NCBI RefSeq assembly: GCF_027451485.1
Contig: NZ_DAIDJE010000132.1
Span: 1 to 64,000 of the forward strand
Direction of reading: 5' to 3'
DNA from: Bradyrhizobium sp.
GTDB taxonomy: Bacteria; Pseudomonadota; Alphaproteobacteria; Rhizobiales; Xanthobacteraceae
Length of the DNA: 64,000 nt
In this document: positions 31,750 through 40,682 of the stretch, piece after piece
How positions within the stretch are numbered: position 1 is the first letter of the stretch
How the letters are laid out: each line of letters starts with the position of its first letter
Made by a program: the position numbers and the translations under genes
Notes under the pieces: generated by a model
Databases searched by the model: none
What the model saw: the letters and a program-made list of their open reading frames with translations, nothing else
Told to the model about the DNA's origin: nothing

Positions 31750-33678
31750 TTGGCGCTCGCAGAAGAAACTCCAGTCCCGAGCTTGCACCATTCGCTCACG
31801 CCCCACGCCGAGCGCGGGGTCGTTTGGCGCAGCAGGGCGCTCGCAATGGTTGTCCGGCGGACGCTGGACCTGATCGATGTTGTCGGCCGCGTCGTCGTCG
31901 TCGCTGCCTTGATCGGCGAACTTTCGGTCGTCCTTACCGACATATCGATACGGTTCATTTCCTCCGAGTCTTTGCTTTGGTCAGACGAAGCTTCCAAGCT
32001 TTGTTTGACGACCGTGGCTTTTCTCGGAGGAGCGCTAGCCTATCGGGCGCGTCACCACACGGCGATCCAATTCGTGACTCGCTTCTTCGCGCCCGGAGCA
32101 CGCGAGGCCACGGCGGCCGCGGTAGATGCCTTTATCCTCTGCGTCGCCCTGATTACGCTGTGGGTCTCCTTCGATCTGTTCAAGGTGGCGTTGACCGCCT
32201 ACACGCCAATCCTGCAGATCAGCAACGCCTGGATCGTGCTGCCCTTCAACGTCGGGCTCAGCTTGATTGCGGTCTTCTCGGCTGAGCGGCTGCTGTTCGA
32301 ACATTCCGCACGTCATACCGGCATGATGGTGCCGCTTGTGGCTGCGGTCGTGGCCATCGTCGCCACAGGCGCTCTTCCGCGACCAGACATGGCCGTCGGC
32401 CTGACAATCATGCTGCCGCTGTTTTTCGTCGCGGTTCTGCTGGGCCTCCCCGTCAGTTTTTCGATGCTGCTCGGCTCGCTGTTCTTTCTCCAGATCACGG
32501 ACGCGGCACCGCTGATCGCTGCGGCACAAAATACCGTCGATGGCACAGGCAATTTCATCCTGCTGACGCTTCCATTCTTCATTTGGGCCGGGCTGATCAT
32601 GGAGAAGGGCGGGATCAGCCTGCGGCTGGTCCGTTTTGCCACCGCCCTGGTCGGCCACCTGCGCGGGGGACTGCTCCAGGTCGTCGTCGTCACTATTTAT
32701 CTCGTCTCCGGCATTTCCGGGTCGAAGGCAGCGGACGTCGTCGCCGTCGGATCGGTGCTGCGGCGCGAACTCAAGAGGCAAGGCTATCGTGCCGAAGAGG
32801 GCGCCGCCGTTTTGTCAGCGGCAGGCGCAATGTCCGAAACGATCCCGCCCAGCATCGCCATGCTGGTTCTCGGCTCGGTGACCTCGATTTCGATCGGAAC
32901 ATTGTTCATCGCAGGTCTTCTTCCTGCAGCGGTGATCGCTCTTTTCCTGATGGTGGCGATCTACTTCTTTGCATGGCGCCGCGATACGCCGCGCGCCACG
33001 CGCGCCAGTCTGGGCGAAGTGATACGGGCGAGCGGAAGCGCAATCCTGCCGTTGATCATGCCGGTGATTATGATCGTCGGAATCAAGTTCGGATATGCAA
33101 CCCCTACCGAAGTATCGGCCGTCGCCGTGTTCTATGGCCTCGCTCTCTCCATCTTCGTCTACCGCAGCATTGGACTTGCGACTTTTTTTTCCATTGCCGT
33201 GGAATGCGGCCTGCTCGCGGGGATGGTGCTGTTCATCATCGCCTGCGCAGGTTCGTTCGCATGGACGCTGACGGTCGCCAATCTGCCTGCGGTGCTCATT
33301 CACCTTCTGCACACCGTCGGCGACAGCCCTACCTTCTTCCTGATCGGCTCGATCGTCCTGTTGATCGCGATTGGGTCGCTCCTGGAAGGTTTGCCGGTGC
33401 TCATCATTCTGGGTCCCCTGCTTCTGCCCATCGCGGCCCAGCTTGGAATCGACAGCATCCATTATGCGATGGTGATGCTGCTGGCGATGGGCATCGGCAT
33501 CTTCATCCCGCCGATCGGAATCTGCTTTTACATCTCATGTGCCGTGGCCGAGGCGGACGTCGAAGCGACCTCCAAGGCGATGCTGCCTTATCTGATCGTG
33601 CTGATCGCGGGCGTGCTGGCGGTCGCCTTCGTGCCGTGGTTCACCCATATCGTGCCCTATCTGGTCGAAGGGCATTGA
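31750..33678 (+). CDS. dctQM: TRAP transporter fused permease (DctQ-DctM)
   Basis: 642 aa starting at TTG 31750, with GGAGGGG nine bases upstream; no better start exists. Residues about 30-190 are the four-helix DctQ subunit (ISSESLLWSDEASKLCLTTVAFLG), the rest the large DctM ion-coupled permease with about 12 helices (LPFFIWAGLIMEKGGISLRLVRFATALVGHLRGG, SGISGSKAADVVAVGS, GAMSETIPPSIAMLVLG). Fused QM proteins are common. With DctP it makes a sodium-driven high-affinity importer. The substrate is likely the acid processed by the neighbouring CoA-transferase and hydratase. Confidence 0.9.
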   Translation: MALAEETPVPSLHHSLTPHAERGVVWRSRALAMVVRRTLDLIDVVGRVVVVAALIGELSVVLTDISIRFISSESLLWSDEASKLCLTTVAFLGGALAYRARHHTAIQFVTRFFAPGAREATAAAVDAFILCVALITLWVSFDLFKVALTAYTPILQISNAWIVLPFNVGLSLIAVFSAERLLFEHSARHTGMMVPLVAAVVAIVATGALPRPDMAVGLTIMLPLFFVAVLLGLPVSFSMLLGSLFFLQITDAAPLIAAAQNTVDGTGNFILLTLPFFIWAGLIMEKGGISLRLVRFATALVGHLRGGLLQVVVVTIYLVSGISGSKAADVVAVGSVLRRELKRQGYRAEEGAAVLSAAGAMSETIPPSIAMLVLGSVTSISIGTLFIAGLLPAAVIALFLMVAIYFFAWRRDTPRATRASLGEVIRASGSAILPLIMPVIMIVGIKFGYATPTEVSAVAVFYGLALSIFVYRSIGLATFFSIAVECGLLAGMVLFIIACAGSFAWTLTVANLPAVLIHLLHTVGDSPTFFLIGSIVLLIAIGSLLEGLPVLIILGPLLLPIAAQLGIDSIHYAMVMLLAMGIGIFIPPIGICFYISCAVAEADVEATSKAMLPYLIVLIAGVLAVAFVPWFTHIVPYLVEGH

Positions 33679-33732
33679 CCGGCCTGATCCGTCTCCTCCG
33701 CCTGCCGGCTCATGCTCGGTGGCCTGGTGCCT

Positions 33733-33788
33733 ACTTTCCGAAGTTCGTGTTACACCTCAGCACCCACTTTCACGAAACTTCGGAAAGT
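33733..33788. terminator. Long inverted repeat after the TRAP operon
   Basis: Arms ACTTTCCGAAGTTCGTG (33733-33749) and CACGAAACTTCGGAAAGT (33771-33788), differing by one extra A, around a 21-base loop. It sits between convergent genes and may act as a bidirectional terminator, although no T-run follows. Confidence 0.5.
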
Positions 33789-33825
33789 CATGGGCACTAA
33801 TTTACCAATTCTAGTTCCGCTTTAT

Positions 33826-33879
33826 CGATCCGAAGTCCCTGATCGAATTCGCCGCTTGTGGTGCAGGGACTTCAGATCG
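33826..33879. terminator. Second inverted repeat between the convergent genes
   Basis: Arms CGATCCGAAGTCCCTG (33826-33841) and CAGGGACTTCAGATCG (33864-33879) with one mismatch. Together with the repeat just upstream it fills the 207-bp gap. Both share the core GAAGT, so they may descend from a common mobile or REP-like unit. Confidence 0.45.
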
Positions 33880-33885
33880 GCGGTA

Positions 33886-36228
33886 CTAGGCGGCCGCAGT
33901 ATCCGACGGTATCGGCGGGTCGAAAGCCTGGATCGGCGGCAGGTTGCCGTCGAAACGCTGCACCTGAACCGTCGTCAATTGGCCGGTGCAGCCCTGCGCC
34001 AGTGCCGACGTTCCGATGTCGCGCGTCAGGACATTCGGATTGCCGTGAACACAGAGTGGCTTGTCTTCTTGCGGATCGGCAGGGTCATACCAGGCGCCGG
34101 TTGGAAGCTGGATCACGCCGCGCCGAATGCCGTCCGTCAGGGTGACGCCCGCGAGGCAGGCGCCGCGTTCATTGGATAGCTGGATGATGTCGCCCTCTGA
34201 AATGCCGTGCAGCTTTGCATCATCGGGGTGCATGGTTGCCACCTCGCGACCCCGGTGCTTCAAGGCGCTGCTGTGCGCGCCGAAATCGAGCTGGCTGTGC
34301 AACCGCGTGCGCGGCTGGTTGGCGATCAGCACGTAGGGCGTGGTCTTGTCGGGGACGTAGGCCGGTCCGAGCCAGGTGGGATGGCCCGGACAGTCGGACT
34401 CCCCGAAGCTCGCGATGGTCTCGGAATAAATCTCCAGCCTGCCGCTGGGCGTTGGCAGCGGATTTGCGCCGGGGTCGTCGCGAAAGGCGCGAAGATAACC
34501 GCCGTCGTCGGGTTGCTGCGGCAGGAGATAGCCCTTGCTGGCCCAGAACTCGGTAAAGCTCGGCGCGGGCAATCCGGCGGCAGCGAGTGCCTCGCGGGTC
34601 GGCTCATAGAGATGTTCGAGCCACTGGCGCACGCTGCGCCCCTCGGTGAAGGCTTCGCGCGCCCCGAGCCGCTCGGCAAGATCGGCGAAGATTGCGTAGT
34701 CGTCACGCGCCTCGCCATAGGGGGCAGCGACAGGATGCATCGGCACAAGCAGCGGGTCGTTCGAGTTTGCGCCGATATCTTCCCGCTCGAGTGTCATCGT
34801 GCAGGGCAAGACGATGTCGGCGTGGCGGGCTGTTGCGGTCCAGGCGAGCTCGTGCACAACCAGCGTGTCGAGGCGCGCGAAGGCCTTGCGCAAGCGGTTG
34901 AGGTCCTGGTGGTGATGGAAGGGGTTGCCTCCCGCCCAGTAGACCAGCTTGATCTCGGGATAAACCCGGGTCTGACCATTGTACCGGTAGGTTTCGCCGG
35001 GATGGAGCAGCATGTCGGCGATACGCGCTACCGGAATGTAGTCGCGCACGCCGTTTTTCTCCTGCGAGAAGGTCGGCACGGGCACCGCATTGTAACGGCG
35101 CCCGTAATAGGCGATCGCGCCGAGCGCATAGTTATAGCCGCCCCCGGGCAGGCCGATCTGCCCGAGCGCCGCCGCAAGCACCATGCCCATCCAGACCGGC
35201 TGCTCGCCATGCACGGCGCGCTGCAGCGAATGCGAGACGGTGACGAGCGTGCGTTTGCCGTGCAGACGGCGGGCGAGCGCAACGATCGCATCAGCGGCGA
35301 CACCGGTGAGAGCTGCCGCCCACGCAGCATTCTTCGGCTGGCCGTCCGTCTCGCCGAGCAGGTAGCGCTCGAAGACCGGCCAGCCCACGGTAAAGCGCTC
35401 CAGGAAAGCACGATCGTGCTTGCCTTCGGTGACGAGGGTGTGGACGATTCCCATCATCAGCGCGGTGTCGCTGCCGGGAATGCACGAGAGCCACTCGGCT
35501 TTTGCCTCGTCCGGCAAATCGACGCGCAGCGGACTCACCAACACGAAATCGCAGCCGCGCTCCGCCGCCCGCCGCATCGCGCCGCGTTCGACGTGCTTGC
35601 TGACGCTACCGCCTGCGACCATCGAATTCTTCAAGGCCATGCCACCGAAAGCGAGCACAATCTCGCTGTGCTCGGCAATCTGCTCCCAGGTGACATTGCG
35701 CTTTGTCAGACCCTCGTAATCACCAATGATGTGCGGGATCAGGACCTGGGACGAGCCCGACGAATAGCTGTTGACCGATTTTACATAGCCGCCGCAGGCG
35801 ATATTCAGAAAGCGATGGATTTGACTCTGGGCGTGGTGAAAACGGCCGGCGCTTGCCCAACCGTACGAGCCGCCGAAGATGGCGCCCGGCCCGGCGCCGT
35901 CGCGAACGCGGGCAAGTTCCTTGCCGAGCAGGTCGAGTGCCTCATTCCAGGATAATGGAACAAATTCATCGCGCCCGCGCCGCTCGTCCGCACCCGGGCC
36001 GTTCTCAAGCCAGCCCCTGCGCACCATCGGCCGGGCGATCCGCGCCCGATGACGCAGCGCGGCAGGAAAATTCTGGATGATCTGGTTCGGATCCGGATCG
36101 TCCTCATGCGGCCGGACCTCAAGCTCGCCAGCCCGCATCCGGGCCGAAAATGCGCCCCAGTGGGACGTGTGTGGGGCGAAACCTGTCTCAGTTTCCCTGT
36201 TCCTTTCGGCAGTTTTGGAATCGAGCAT
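33886..36228 (-). CDS. Molybdopterin-dependent oxidoreductase, DMSO/TMAO/biotin-sulfoxide reductase type
   Basis: 780 aa. There is no N-terminal Fe-S Cys cluster and no Tat signal, as in cytoplasmic BisC-type enzymes. GGSYGWASAGRFHHAQSQIHRFLN and then SVNSYSSGSSQVLIPHIIGDY give the molybdenum-ligand Ser region; APYGEARDDYAIFADLAERLGA and NQPRTRLHSQLDFGAHS belong to the cofactor-binding domains. It probably reduces an S- or N-oxide such as biotin or methionine sulfoxide. Its stop faces the TRAP operon; an FAH-family gene lies 90 bp behind it in the same direction. BisC is the nearest specific guess, not certain. Confidence 0.82.
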   Translation of the reverse strand: MLDSKTAERNRETETGFAPHTSHWGAFSARMRAGELEVRPHEDDPDPNQIIQNFPAALRHRARIARPMVRRGWLENGPGADERRGRDEFVPLSWNEALDLLGKELARVRDGAGPGAIFGGSYGWASAGRFHHAQSQIHRFLNIACGGYVKSVNSYSSGSSQVLIPHIIGDYEGLTKRNVTWEQIAEHSEIVLAFGGMALKNSMVAGGSVSKHVERGAMRRAAERGCDFVLVSPLRVDLPDEAKAEWLSCIPGSDTALMMGIVHTLVTEGKHDRAFLERFTVGWPVFERYLLGETDGQPKNAAWAAALTGVAADAIVALARRLHGKRTLVTVSHSLQRAVHGEQPVWMGMVLAAALGQIGLPGGGYNYALGAIAYYGRRYNAVPVPTFSQEKNGVRDYIPVARIADMLLHPGETYRYNGQTRVYPEIKLVYWAGGNPFHHHQDLNRLRKAFARLDTLVVHELAWTATARHADIVLPCTMTLEREDIGANSNDPLLVPMHPVAAPYGEARDDYAIFADLAERLGAREAFTEGRSVRQWLEHLYEPTREALAAAGLPAPSFTEFWASKGYLLPQQPDDGGYLRAFRDDPGANPLPTPSGRLEIYSETIASFGESDCPGHPTWLGPAYVPDKTTPYVLIANQPRTRLHSQLDFGAHSSALKHRGREVATMHPDDAKLHGISEGDIIQLSNERGACLAGVTLTDGIRRGVIQLPTGAWYDPADPQEDKPLCVHGNPNVLTRDIGTSALAQGCTGQLTTVQVQRFDGNLPPIQAFDPPIPSDTAAA

Positions 36229-36318
36229 GGTAAGGCCTCGGCTTGCGCTGGTCTGTCGGAAGCGGAATTTGGCTGGACTTCAGAGCCGGCGCAACCCTCG
36301 GGAATACACTGCGCCGCG

Positions 36319-37179
36319 CTAGGTCTCGGCAACCACAGCGTTGCGGAGCACGCCGATGCGCGACGACTCGACTTCGACCACATCTCCAGGCTTGAGCCAG
36401 CGCGGCGGATCGAAGCGCGCCCCGGCGCCGGTCGGTGTGCCGGTCGCGATCATGTCGCCCGGTTTGAGGGTTGCAAAGATGGAGAGATAGGCGATCAGGA
36501 AGTCAAACGGGAACATCAAGCGTTCGGTCGTGTCCTGCTGCCTGATCTCGCCGTTGACACGGGTAACGATGTCATGGGGCCCGCGGGGATCACATTCGTC
36601 GGATGTCACGATCCACGGGCCGATGCTGCCTGACCGGTCGAAATTCTTGCCTTGCGTGACGTTGAACTTGCCGTGACGCAGCCAGTCCCGCACGCTTCCC
36701 TCGTTGCAGAGAGTGATTCCAAATATATGCGACCATGCCTGTTGGCGCGGGATGTGGCGGCCTGGCTTGCCGATGACGATCACGAGCTCGCCTTCGTAGT
36801 CGAGCTGATCGGACACTTTTGGCTTTTCGATCGGCTGACCTGCGCCGACCACGGAAGAAGCATTGCGGACAAAGAGGCTCGGAAATTTCGGCAGATCGGA
36901 ATTGTCCTTGTACTCGGCATTGCGGTCCATGTAGTTCACGCCGATGCACCAGAGCTTTTCCGGCGTATCGACCGGCGGCAGCAAGACCATGTCTGCGAGG
37001 AGGTGATCGGGAGCCTGGCCGGCGATCGCTTCCCGTGCGGCGCTCAGACCCTCGCGAGCGATAAGGGCTTTCAGGTCCGGGAAGTCGCGGCCGATGCGAC
37101 GGGTGAGGTCAACAATTCCTGTTCCGACCACCGCGCCGTAATGTCGCGTGCCGTTCCGGAGATAGCTTGCCAGTCTCAT
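36319..37179 (-). CDS. Fumarylacetoacetate-hydrolase-family protein
   Basis: 286 aa, standard FAH architecture: short N-terminal domain, then LWCIGVNYMDRNAEY, LDYEGELVIVIGKPGRHIP with the metal-binding Glu pair, NEGSVRDWLRHGKFNVTQGKNFDRSGSIGPWIV and MIATGTPTGAGARFDPPRWLKPGDVVEVE. Likely acts as a beta-diketone hydrolase or a 2-oxo-acid hydratase/decarboxylase in aromatic or sugar-acid breakdown. It precedes the molybdopterin gene in the same direction; functional linkage is not obvious. A second FAH family member lies at 29341. Confidence 0.85.
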   Translation of the reverse strand: MRLASYLRNGTRHYGAVVGTGIVDLTRRIGRDFPDLKALIAREGLSAAREAIAGQAPDHLLADMVLLPPVDTPEKLWCIGVNYMDRNAEYKDNSDLPKFPSLFVRNASSVVGAGQPIEKPKVSDQLDYEGELVIVIGKPGRHIPRQQAWSHIFGITLCNEGSVRDWLRHGKFNVTQGKNFDRSGSIGPWIVTSDECDPRGPHDIVTRVNGEIRQQDTTERLMFPFDFLIAYLSIFATLKPGDMIATGTPTGAGARFDPPRWLKPGDVVEVESSRIGVLRNAVVAET

Positions 37180-37570
37180 TCATTCGCCCCCCTCGAGTAA
37201 TATCCAATGACACGACGAATAGGTCATATCATCATTCGAGGACCTTTACTCTGATCGGATTGTGCCAGTTTTTTCTACCTTGTGAGGTGACGCAGGATGG
37301 CTCGACGGGGCGGCAAAAAATGTCCGGGACGGCGCCGAGCAGGGGGCTGAAGCCGCGCGATCTGAGCTGGTGGACGCAGAAGAATCGTCGGTCGGATCAA
37401 GCTTCCTTTCGACGACATCGCCGTGCCTTGATCCGGTTGCGCTGCGGTATCCGAGCGGGCAACCGGCCGATCATGCGACCGCTAATATTAATTTGAGAAT
37501 GGAGGTCTTTGGAACCAAGGCATGGCGCATATCGTTTTGTTCGGCGGTCTTTTTCTGGAGTAGTGTCTCG
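37180..37570. other. 391-bp intergenic region
   Basis: Upstream of the minus-strand FAH gene and the plus-strand small gene. It holds an AT-richer stretch (37200-37280) that probably carries promoters. No gene, palindrome or repeat stands out. Confidence 0.45.
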
Positions 37571-37783
37571 ATGAAGATTGGCGACGGCTTCAAAGCGCGG
37601 CTCGAGTTCGTGCTCGAGCAGGTCTTCGCAAACCTCTCTCACGGCGGCGATCACGAAACGCGTGCATTCGTCGCCCAGCGGCTCCTGAAGGCAGCCCAGG
37701 CCGGCATCGTCAGACTGGATGATTTGAAGCGGGTCGCCGGGGAGGCGTTGCTTGATGCGCTTCAAGCTCCCAAATCAGCCTGA
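37571..37783 (+). CDS. Small hypothetical protein
   Basis: 70 aa from ATG 37571. It is helical and amphipathic (MKIGDGFKARLEFVLEQVFA, then ETRAFVAQRLLKAAQAGIVRL and DLKRVAGEALLDAL) with no membrane segment or known domain. The composition is protein-like and similar small proteins occur in Bradyrhizobium as far as I recall. The frame is open for 200 bases upstream but this start gives the cleanest sequence. Confidence 0.5.
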   Translation: MKIGDGFKARLEFVLEQVFANLSHGGDHETRAFVAQRLLKAAQAGIVRLDDLKRVAGEALLDALQAPKSA

Positions 37784-38163
37784 TCCAAAAAGACGGCGCC
37801 CCAAGCCACTATCCTGATCTTGCACGCTTGCGCTCCGCTGCGTCGGTACCGCGCTCGCGGCTTAGCGAGAAAATCTGCATTTCCGCAACGTGCTTCAAAC
37901 GAGCCCACCCAGGCCAAGTCGATGAGGGTCCTCTTGCGACTTCGAGGCTGGGCGCTCCTGTTGTTGAATTGACGAGGCGAGCCCCTGCAACTTTTTGAGT
38001 TGTCTGGCAGTCCCGCCGGGGAGGGGAATTTGCGGTCGACACTGATCCTTGCCGCGGACTAGGATTGCTACGGCAAATGGGGAGCAAATCGCTCCGGGTG
38101 GATGCACTCGGCGCGGCGAGGAATCCAGGTGCGCCGAATCATCAAGAAAATGGAAGATTGATC
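37784..38163. other. 380-bp intergenic region
   Basis: No gene or structured element recognised. The last 60 bases lead to the decarboxylase-family gene, where no strong Shine-Dalgarno is evident. Confidence 0.4.
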
Positions 38164-38547
38164 ATGAGCAAGACCGAATTGTTCGAAAAGGGCCTCAAGG
38201 TTCGCAAGGAAGTGCTTGGCGAAGACTACGTCAACAAGTCGATCGCGGGCGCAGACGAATTCACCCGAACCATGGCGGAATGGTCGACCGAGTTTTGCTG
38301 GGGTGCGCTGTGGACGCGACCGGGACTCGATCGGAAGACGCGCAGTCTCATCAATCTTGCGATGCTGAGTGCACTCGGCAAGACCCACGAGTTGAAGCTG
38401 CACGTCAGGGGCGCTCTGACGAACGGGGTCACTGTAGAAGAGATCAAGGAAGTCTTGCTTCAGGTCGCAGTCTACTGCGGTGTCCCTGCGGGGATGGATT
38501 CCTTCCGTAACGCGCGCGAAGCCATCAAGGAAGTGCAGGGCAAGTGA
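38164..38547 (+). CDS. Carboxymuconolactone decarboxylase family protein (PcaC-like)
   Basis: 127 aa from ATG 38164. Strong match to gamma-carboxymuconolactone decarboxylase: FEKGLKVRKEVLGEDYVNKS, EFCWGALWTRPGLDRKTRSLINLAMLSALGK, HELKLHVRGALTNGVTVEEIKEVLLQVAVYCGVPAG. PcaC converts 4-carboxymuconolactone to the beta-ketoadipate enol-lactone in protocatechuate breakdown. No other pca genes are adjacent, so it may be a paralogue for a related substrate. The peroxidase-type CxxC of AhpD relatives is absent. Confidence 0.85.
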   Translation: MSKTELFEKGLKVRKEVLGEDYVNKSIAGADEFTRTMAEWSTEFCWGALWTRPGLDRKTRSLINLAMLSALGKTHELKLHVRGALTNGVTVEEIKEVLLQVAVYCGVPAGMDSFRNAREAIKEVQGK

Positions 38548-38888
38548 TCTCTGGTTGAACGAGTGGGACGTGGATGCCGCGGCGCCTCCACGTCCGATTT
38601 GGTTTGGGCCTCAGTGGCGCTTCGCTGGCGAATTCACAAGCCGGTCCGTCGTTGTCCGCGCATCCAGATCGTTGGCTCCTGTTCCGATAACCGCCGGCTA
38701 TTCCAGAGCTCAGCAATCGCGGGCCATCGCTCCACATCCCCCGCAGTCGGGTGCAGCGGTGCAGCCCACAAACGCCGGGCATGGGATCCGCGTCTACGAC
38801 ACGTGGTCGCCAGATTTTGGTCAAGTCGCGGCCACGGTTTTCGGCTTAGAGAGCAGCAGGCAGGGAACCCGCATAGGCGAGAACCCTC
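38548..38888. other. 341-bp intergenic region
   Basis: No gene is supported; open frames here have Arg/Ser-rich, non-protein-like translations. The last 20 bases hold AGGCAGGGAACC and nearby purine-rich sequence before the RlpA-like start. Confidence 0.4.
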
Positions 38889-39179
38889 ATGCATCTGACA
38901 ACCTTGCTGGCTGCTCTCTCGATTCTCCTTGTCTCGTCTGCCCACGCCGAAACCGGTTTGGCTTCCTATTATGGCGGCCGCGGTCACGGCATGACATGCG
39001 CTCACCGCACGCGACCTTTTGGAAGCATCGTGACCGTGAGCTACAGAGGCCGCTCGATCCATTGCCGCGTCAATGACCGCGGCCCCTTTGTGCGCGGGAG
39101 AGTCATCGATTTGTCTCTCAGCGCGGCTCGGGCGCTCGGAATGATGAGAGCCGGCATTATTCGCGTCTCAGTCGAATAA
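38889..39179 (+). CDS. RlpA-like double-psi beta-barrel protein
   Basis: 96 aa. A Sec signal (MHLTTLLAALSILLVSSAHA) is followed by a single RlpA/DPBB domain: GLASYYGG, GMTCAHRTRPFGSIVTV and VNDRGPFVRGRVIDLSLSAARALGM. RlpA proteins are septal lytic transglycosylases or septal cell-wall binders. This short form lacks the SPOR domain of full-length RlpA and is common in rhizobia. Exported to the periplasm. Confidence 0.88.
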   Translation: MHLTTLLAALSILLVSSAHAETGLASYYGGRGHGMTCAHRTRPFGSIVTVSYRGRSIHCRVNDRGPFVRGRVIDLSLSAARALGMMRAGIIRVSVE

Positions 39180-39204
39180 CGGTGCACCAACGTTGACATC
39201 GACT

Positions 39205-39999
39205 TCACGCTCGGCGGCCCTTCCCGGCGCCCGCTCGAGACTTGTCGCGATCAGCGGTTCGCCTGCTGACTGCCGGGTCCAGGAGCCGCTTCAGTTTCAG
39301 CGCATCCGCGGGAGCTGCGCTTTTCTGGTCGTTGTCGAAAAACACAAAGACGTCATAGCCCTGCTTCTTCCACGATTTGATCCGTGCCGCCCATCTCGAC
39401 AAGGTTGGGCCTCGATAATGATCCCGATACTGCCCTCCCGGGCCGTGGCCGCGAATGTAGACGAAGTCGGCGGTGCGCTTCCAAGGTGCGGGAGCGTCGT
39501 GGTGATCGGACAGGCAAAGCGCTGCATTTTTCTGCGACAGAATTCTCAGGATGTCTGGCTGATACCAACTCGGATGCCGAAACTCGAAGCTGTAGCGGCG
39601 CTGTTTCGACAGCAGCTTGAAAAACGACAGCAGCCGATCTGCGTCGGCTTCGAAATTCGGCGGCAACTGAAACAGGACCGGTCCGGCTTTTTCGCCCAGA
39701 ATGGCGAGCCTTTCTTCAATCAGGGCGAGGCTGTTGGCCGAATTGTCCGACAGCTTCTTCCAATGCGTTATGAATTTCGACGCTTTCCACGTGAAGACGA
39801 AGTCCTTGCCGGTCTGAGACCGCCAGGCCTTGACGGCATCAAGGCTTGGCGTCCGGTAGAAGACGCCGTTCAGCTCCGTGGTTTGAAACTGACTGGCGTA
39901 GTATTGCAGCTGGCTCTTGAGTGGCAGATCGGCTGGAAAGAAAGGTCCGCGCCACGACGTGTAGTGCCAGCCAGATGTGCCGATGAGAACGCGCGCCAT
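39205..39999 (-). CDS. DUF72 (YecE-like) family protein
   Basis: 264 aa from ATG 39999. TIM-barrel-like DUF72 features: ARVLIGTSGWHYTSWRGPFFP, LQYYASQFQTTELNGVFYRTPS, FVFTWKASKFITH, LFQLPPNF, FEFRHPSWYQPDIL and DVFVFFDNDQKSAAPADAL. The function is unknown; some members are linked to nucleotide or radiation stress. It stands alone, converging on the RlpA-like gene. Confidence 0.85.
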   Translation of the reverse strand: MARVLIGTSGWHYTSWRGPFFPADLPLKSQLQYYASQFQTTELNGVFYRTPSLDAVKAWRSQTGKDFVFTWKASKFITHWKKLSDNSANSLALIEERLAILGEKAGPVLFQLPPNFEADADRLLSFFKLLSKQRRYSFEFRHPSWYQPDILRILSQKNAALCLSDHHDAPAPWKRTADFVYIRGHGPGGQYRDHYRGPTLSRWAARIKSWKKQGYDVFVFFDNDQKSAAPADALKLKRLLDPAVSRRTADRDKSRAGAGKGRRA

Positions 40000-40386
40000 G
40001 ATACTCGCGATAGAAGGCCTGTCAGCCGCGGAATGCAACTCAAGGCTGGGAAGGGGCATATTGTTCCCCCGCCTGAGCTTACAGCGAGGTTCTTCTTCGC
40101 TCATCGGCGAGGGCGGAGACGGCTGGATGGACCCGACGATACGCTTGAGGCAGATGCGTGCTGCCATTTCGCAACGGCATTACGAACGAAGACATTACTC
40201 AAGATGAGCTGGTTACCAAAGGGTCTTGTTAGCGGTAAGGTTGCGGAGCACGTGCGAATACAGCCTTCTGCTCGTTCAGTGCTTCCATCAGCGCGTTTTT
40301 TATCGACCTTAACCTAGGTTGTCGCGGAGCGAATCCGCGGCCCATAGTCTGACGCCATTGACGGCTCTGTGTGGATGGAGTGGGCC
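40000..40386. other. 387-bp intergenic region
   Basis: Lies between the DUF72 gene (minus) and a small plus-strand gene; must hold both promoters. No RNA gene, repeat or palindrome was recognised. Confidence 0.4.
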
Positions 40387-40587
40387 ATGAAAAAGAGACG
40401 ACGGTTCAAGCAAACGACCCCGTTGAAGGAGCGGCTGATGGCGTTTGCCGAAGAAGTGCGCGAGCAAGCGTCCGCGCTACCTCCGGGTCCCGAAAGAGAA
40501 GACCTCTTGAAGAGGGCAAGCCGCGCTGACACGGCGGCACACATCGACGAGTGGGTCAATTCGAGCGGCTTGCAGTCGCCGACCTAG
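40387..40587 (+). CDS. Small conserved-looking hypothetical protein
   Basis: 66 aa from ATG 40387. A basic start (MKKRRRFKQTTPLKERL) is followed by an acidic amphipathic helix (FAEEVREQASALPPGPERE) and DLLKRASRADTAAHIDEW, a pattern I associate with small soluble proteins widespread in Bradyrhizobium. No function known. Confidence 0.6.
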   Translation: MKKRRRFKQTTPLKERLMAFAEEVREQASALPPGPEREDLLKRASRADTAAHIDEWVNSSGLQSPT

Positions 40588-40682
40588 GCCATGTCGGGAA
40601 CTCGGAGGAATGATGTGGCTCACCTCCTGATGTGCCGGCGCAGCCGGAAAAGCCAAAGACCGGGCCGCCGCTCAGCGGATCC

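Noticed and set aside
34207..35955. 582-codon plus-strand open frame
   Set aside because: Antisense to the molybdopterin oxidoreductase; no recognisable domain.
37184..37496. Small frames upstream of the 70-aa gene
   Set aside because: Arg/Ser-rich, no domain, inconsistent with neighbouring codon use.
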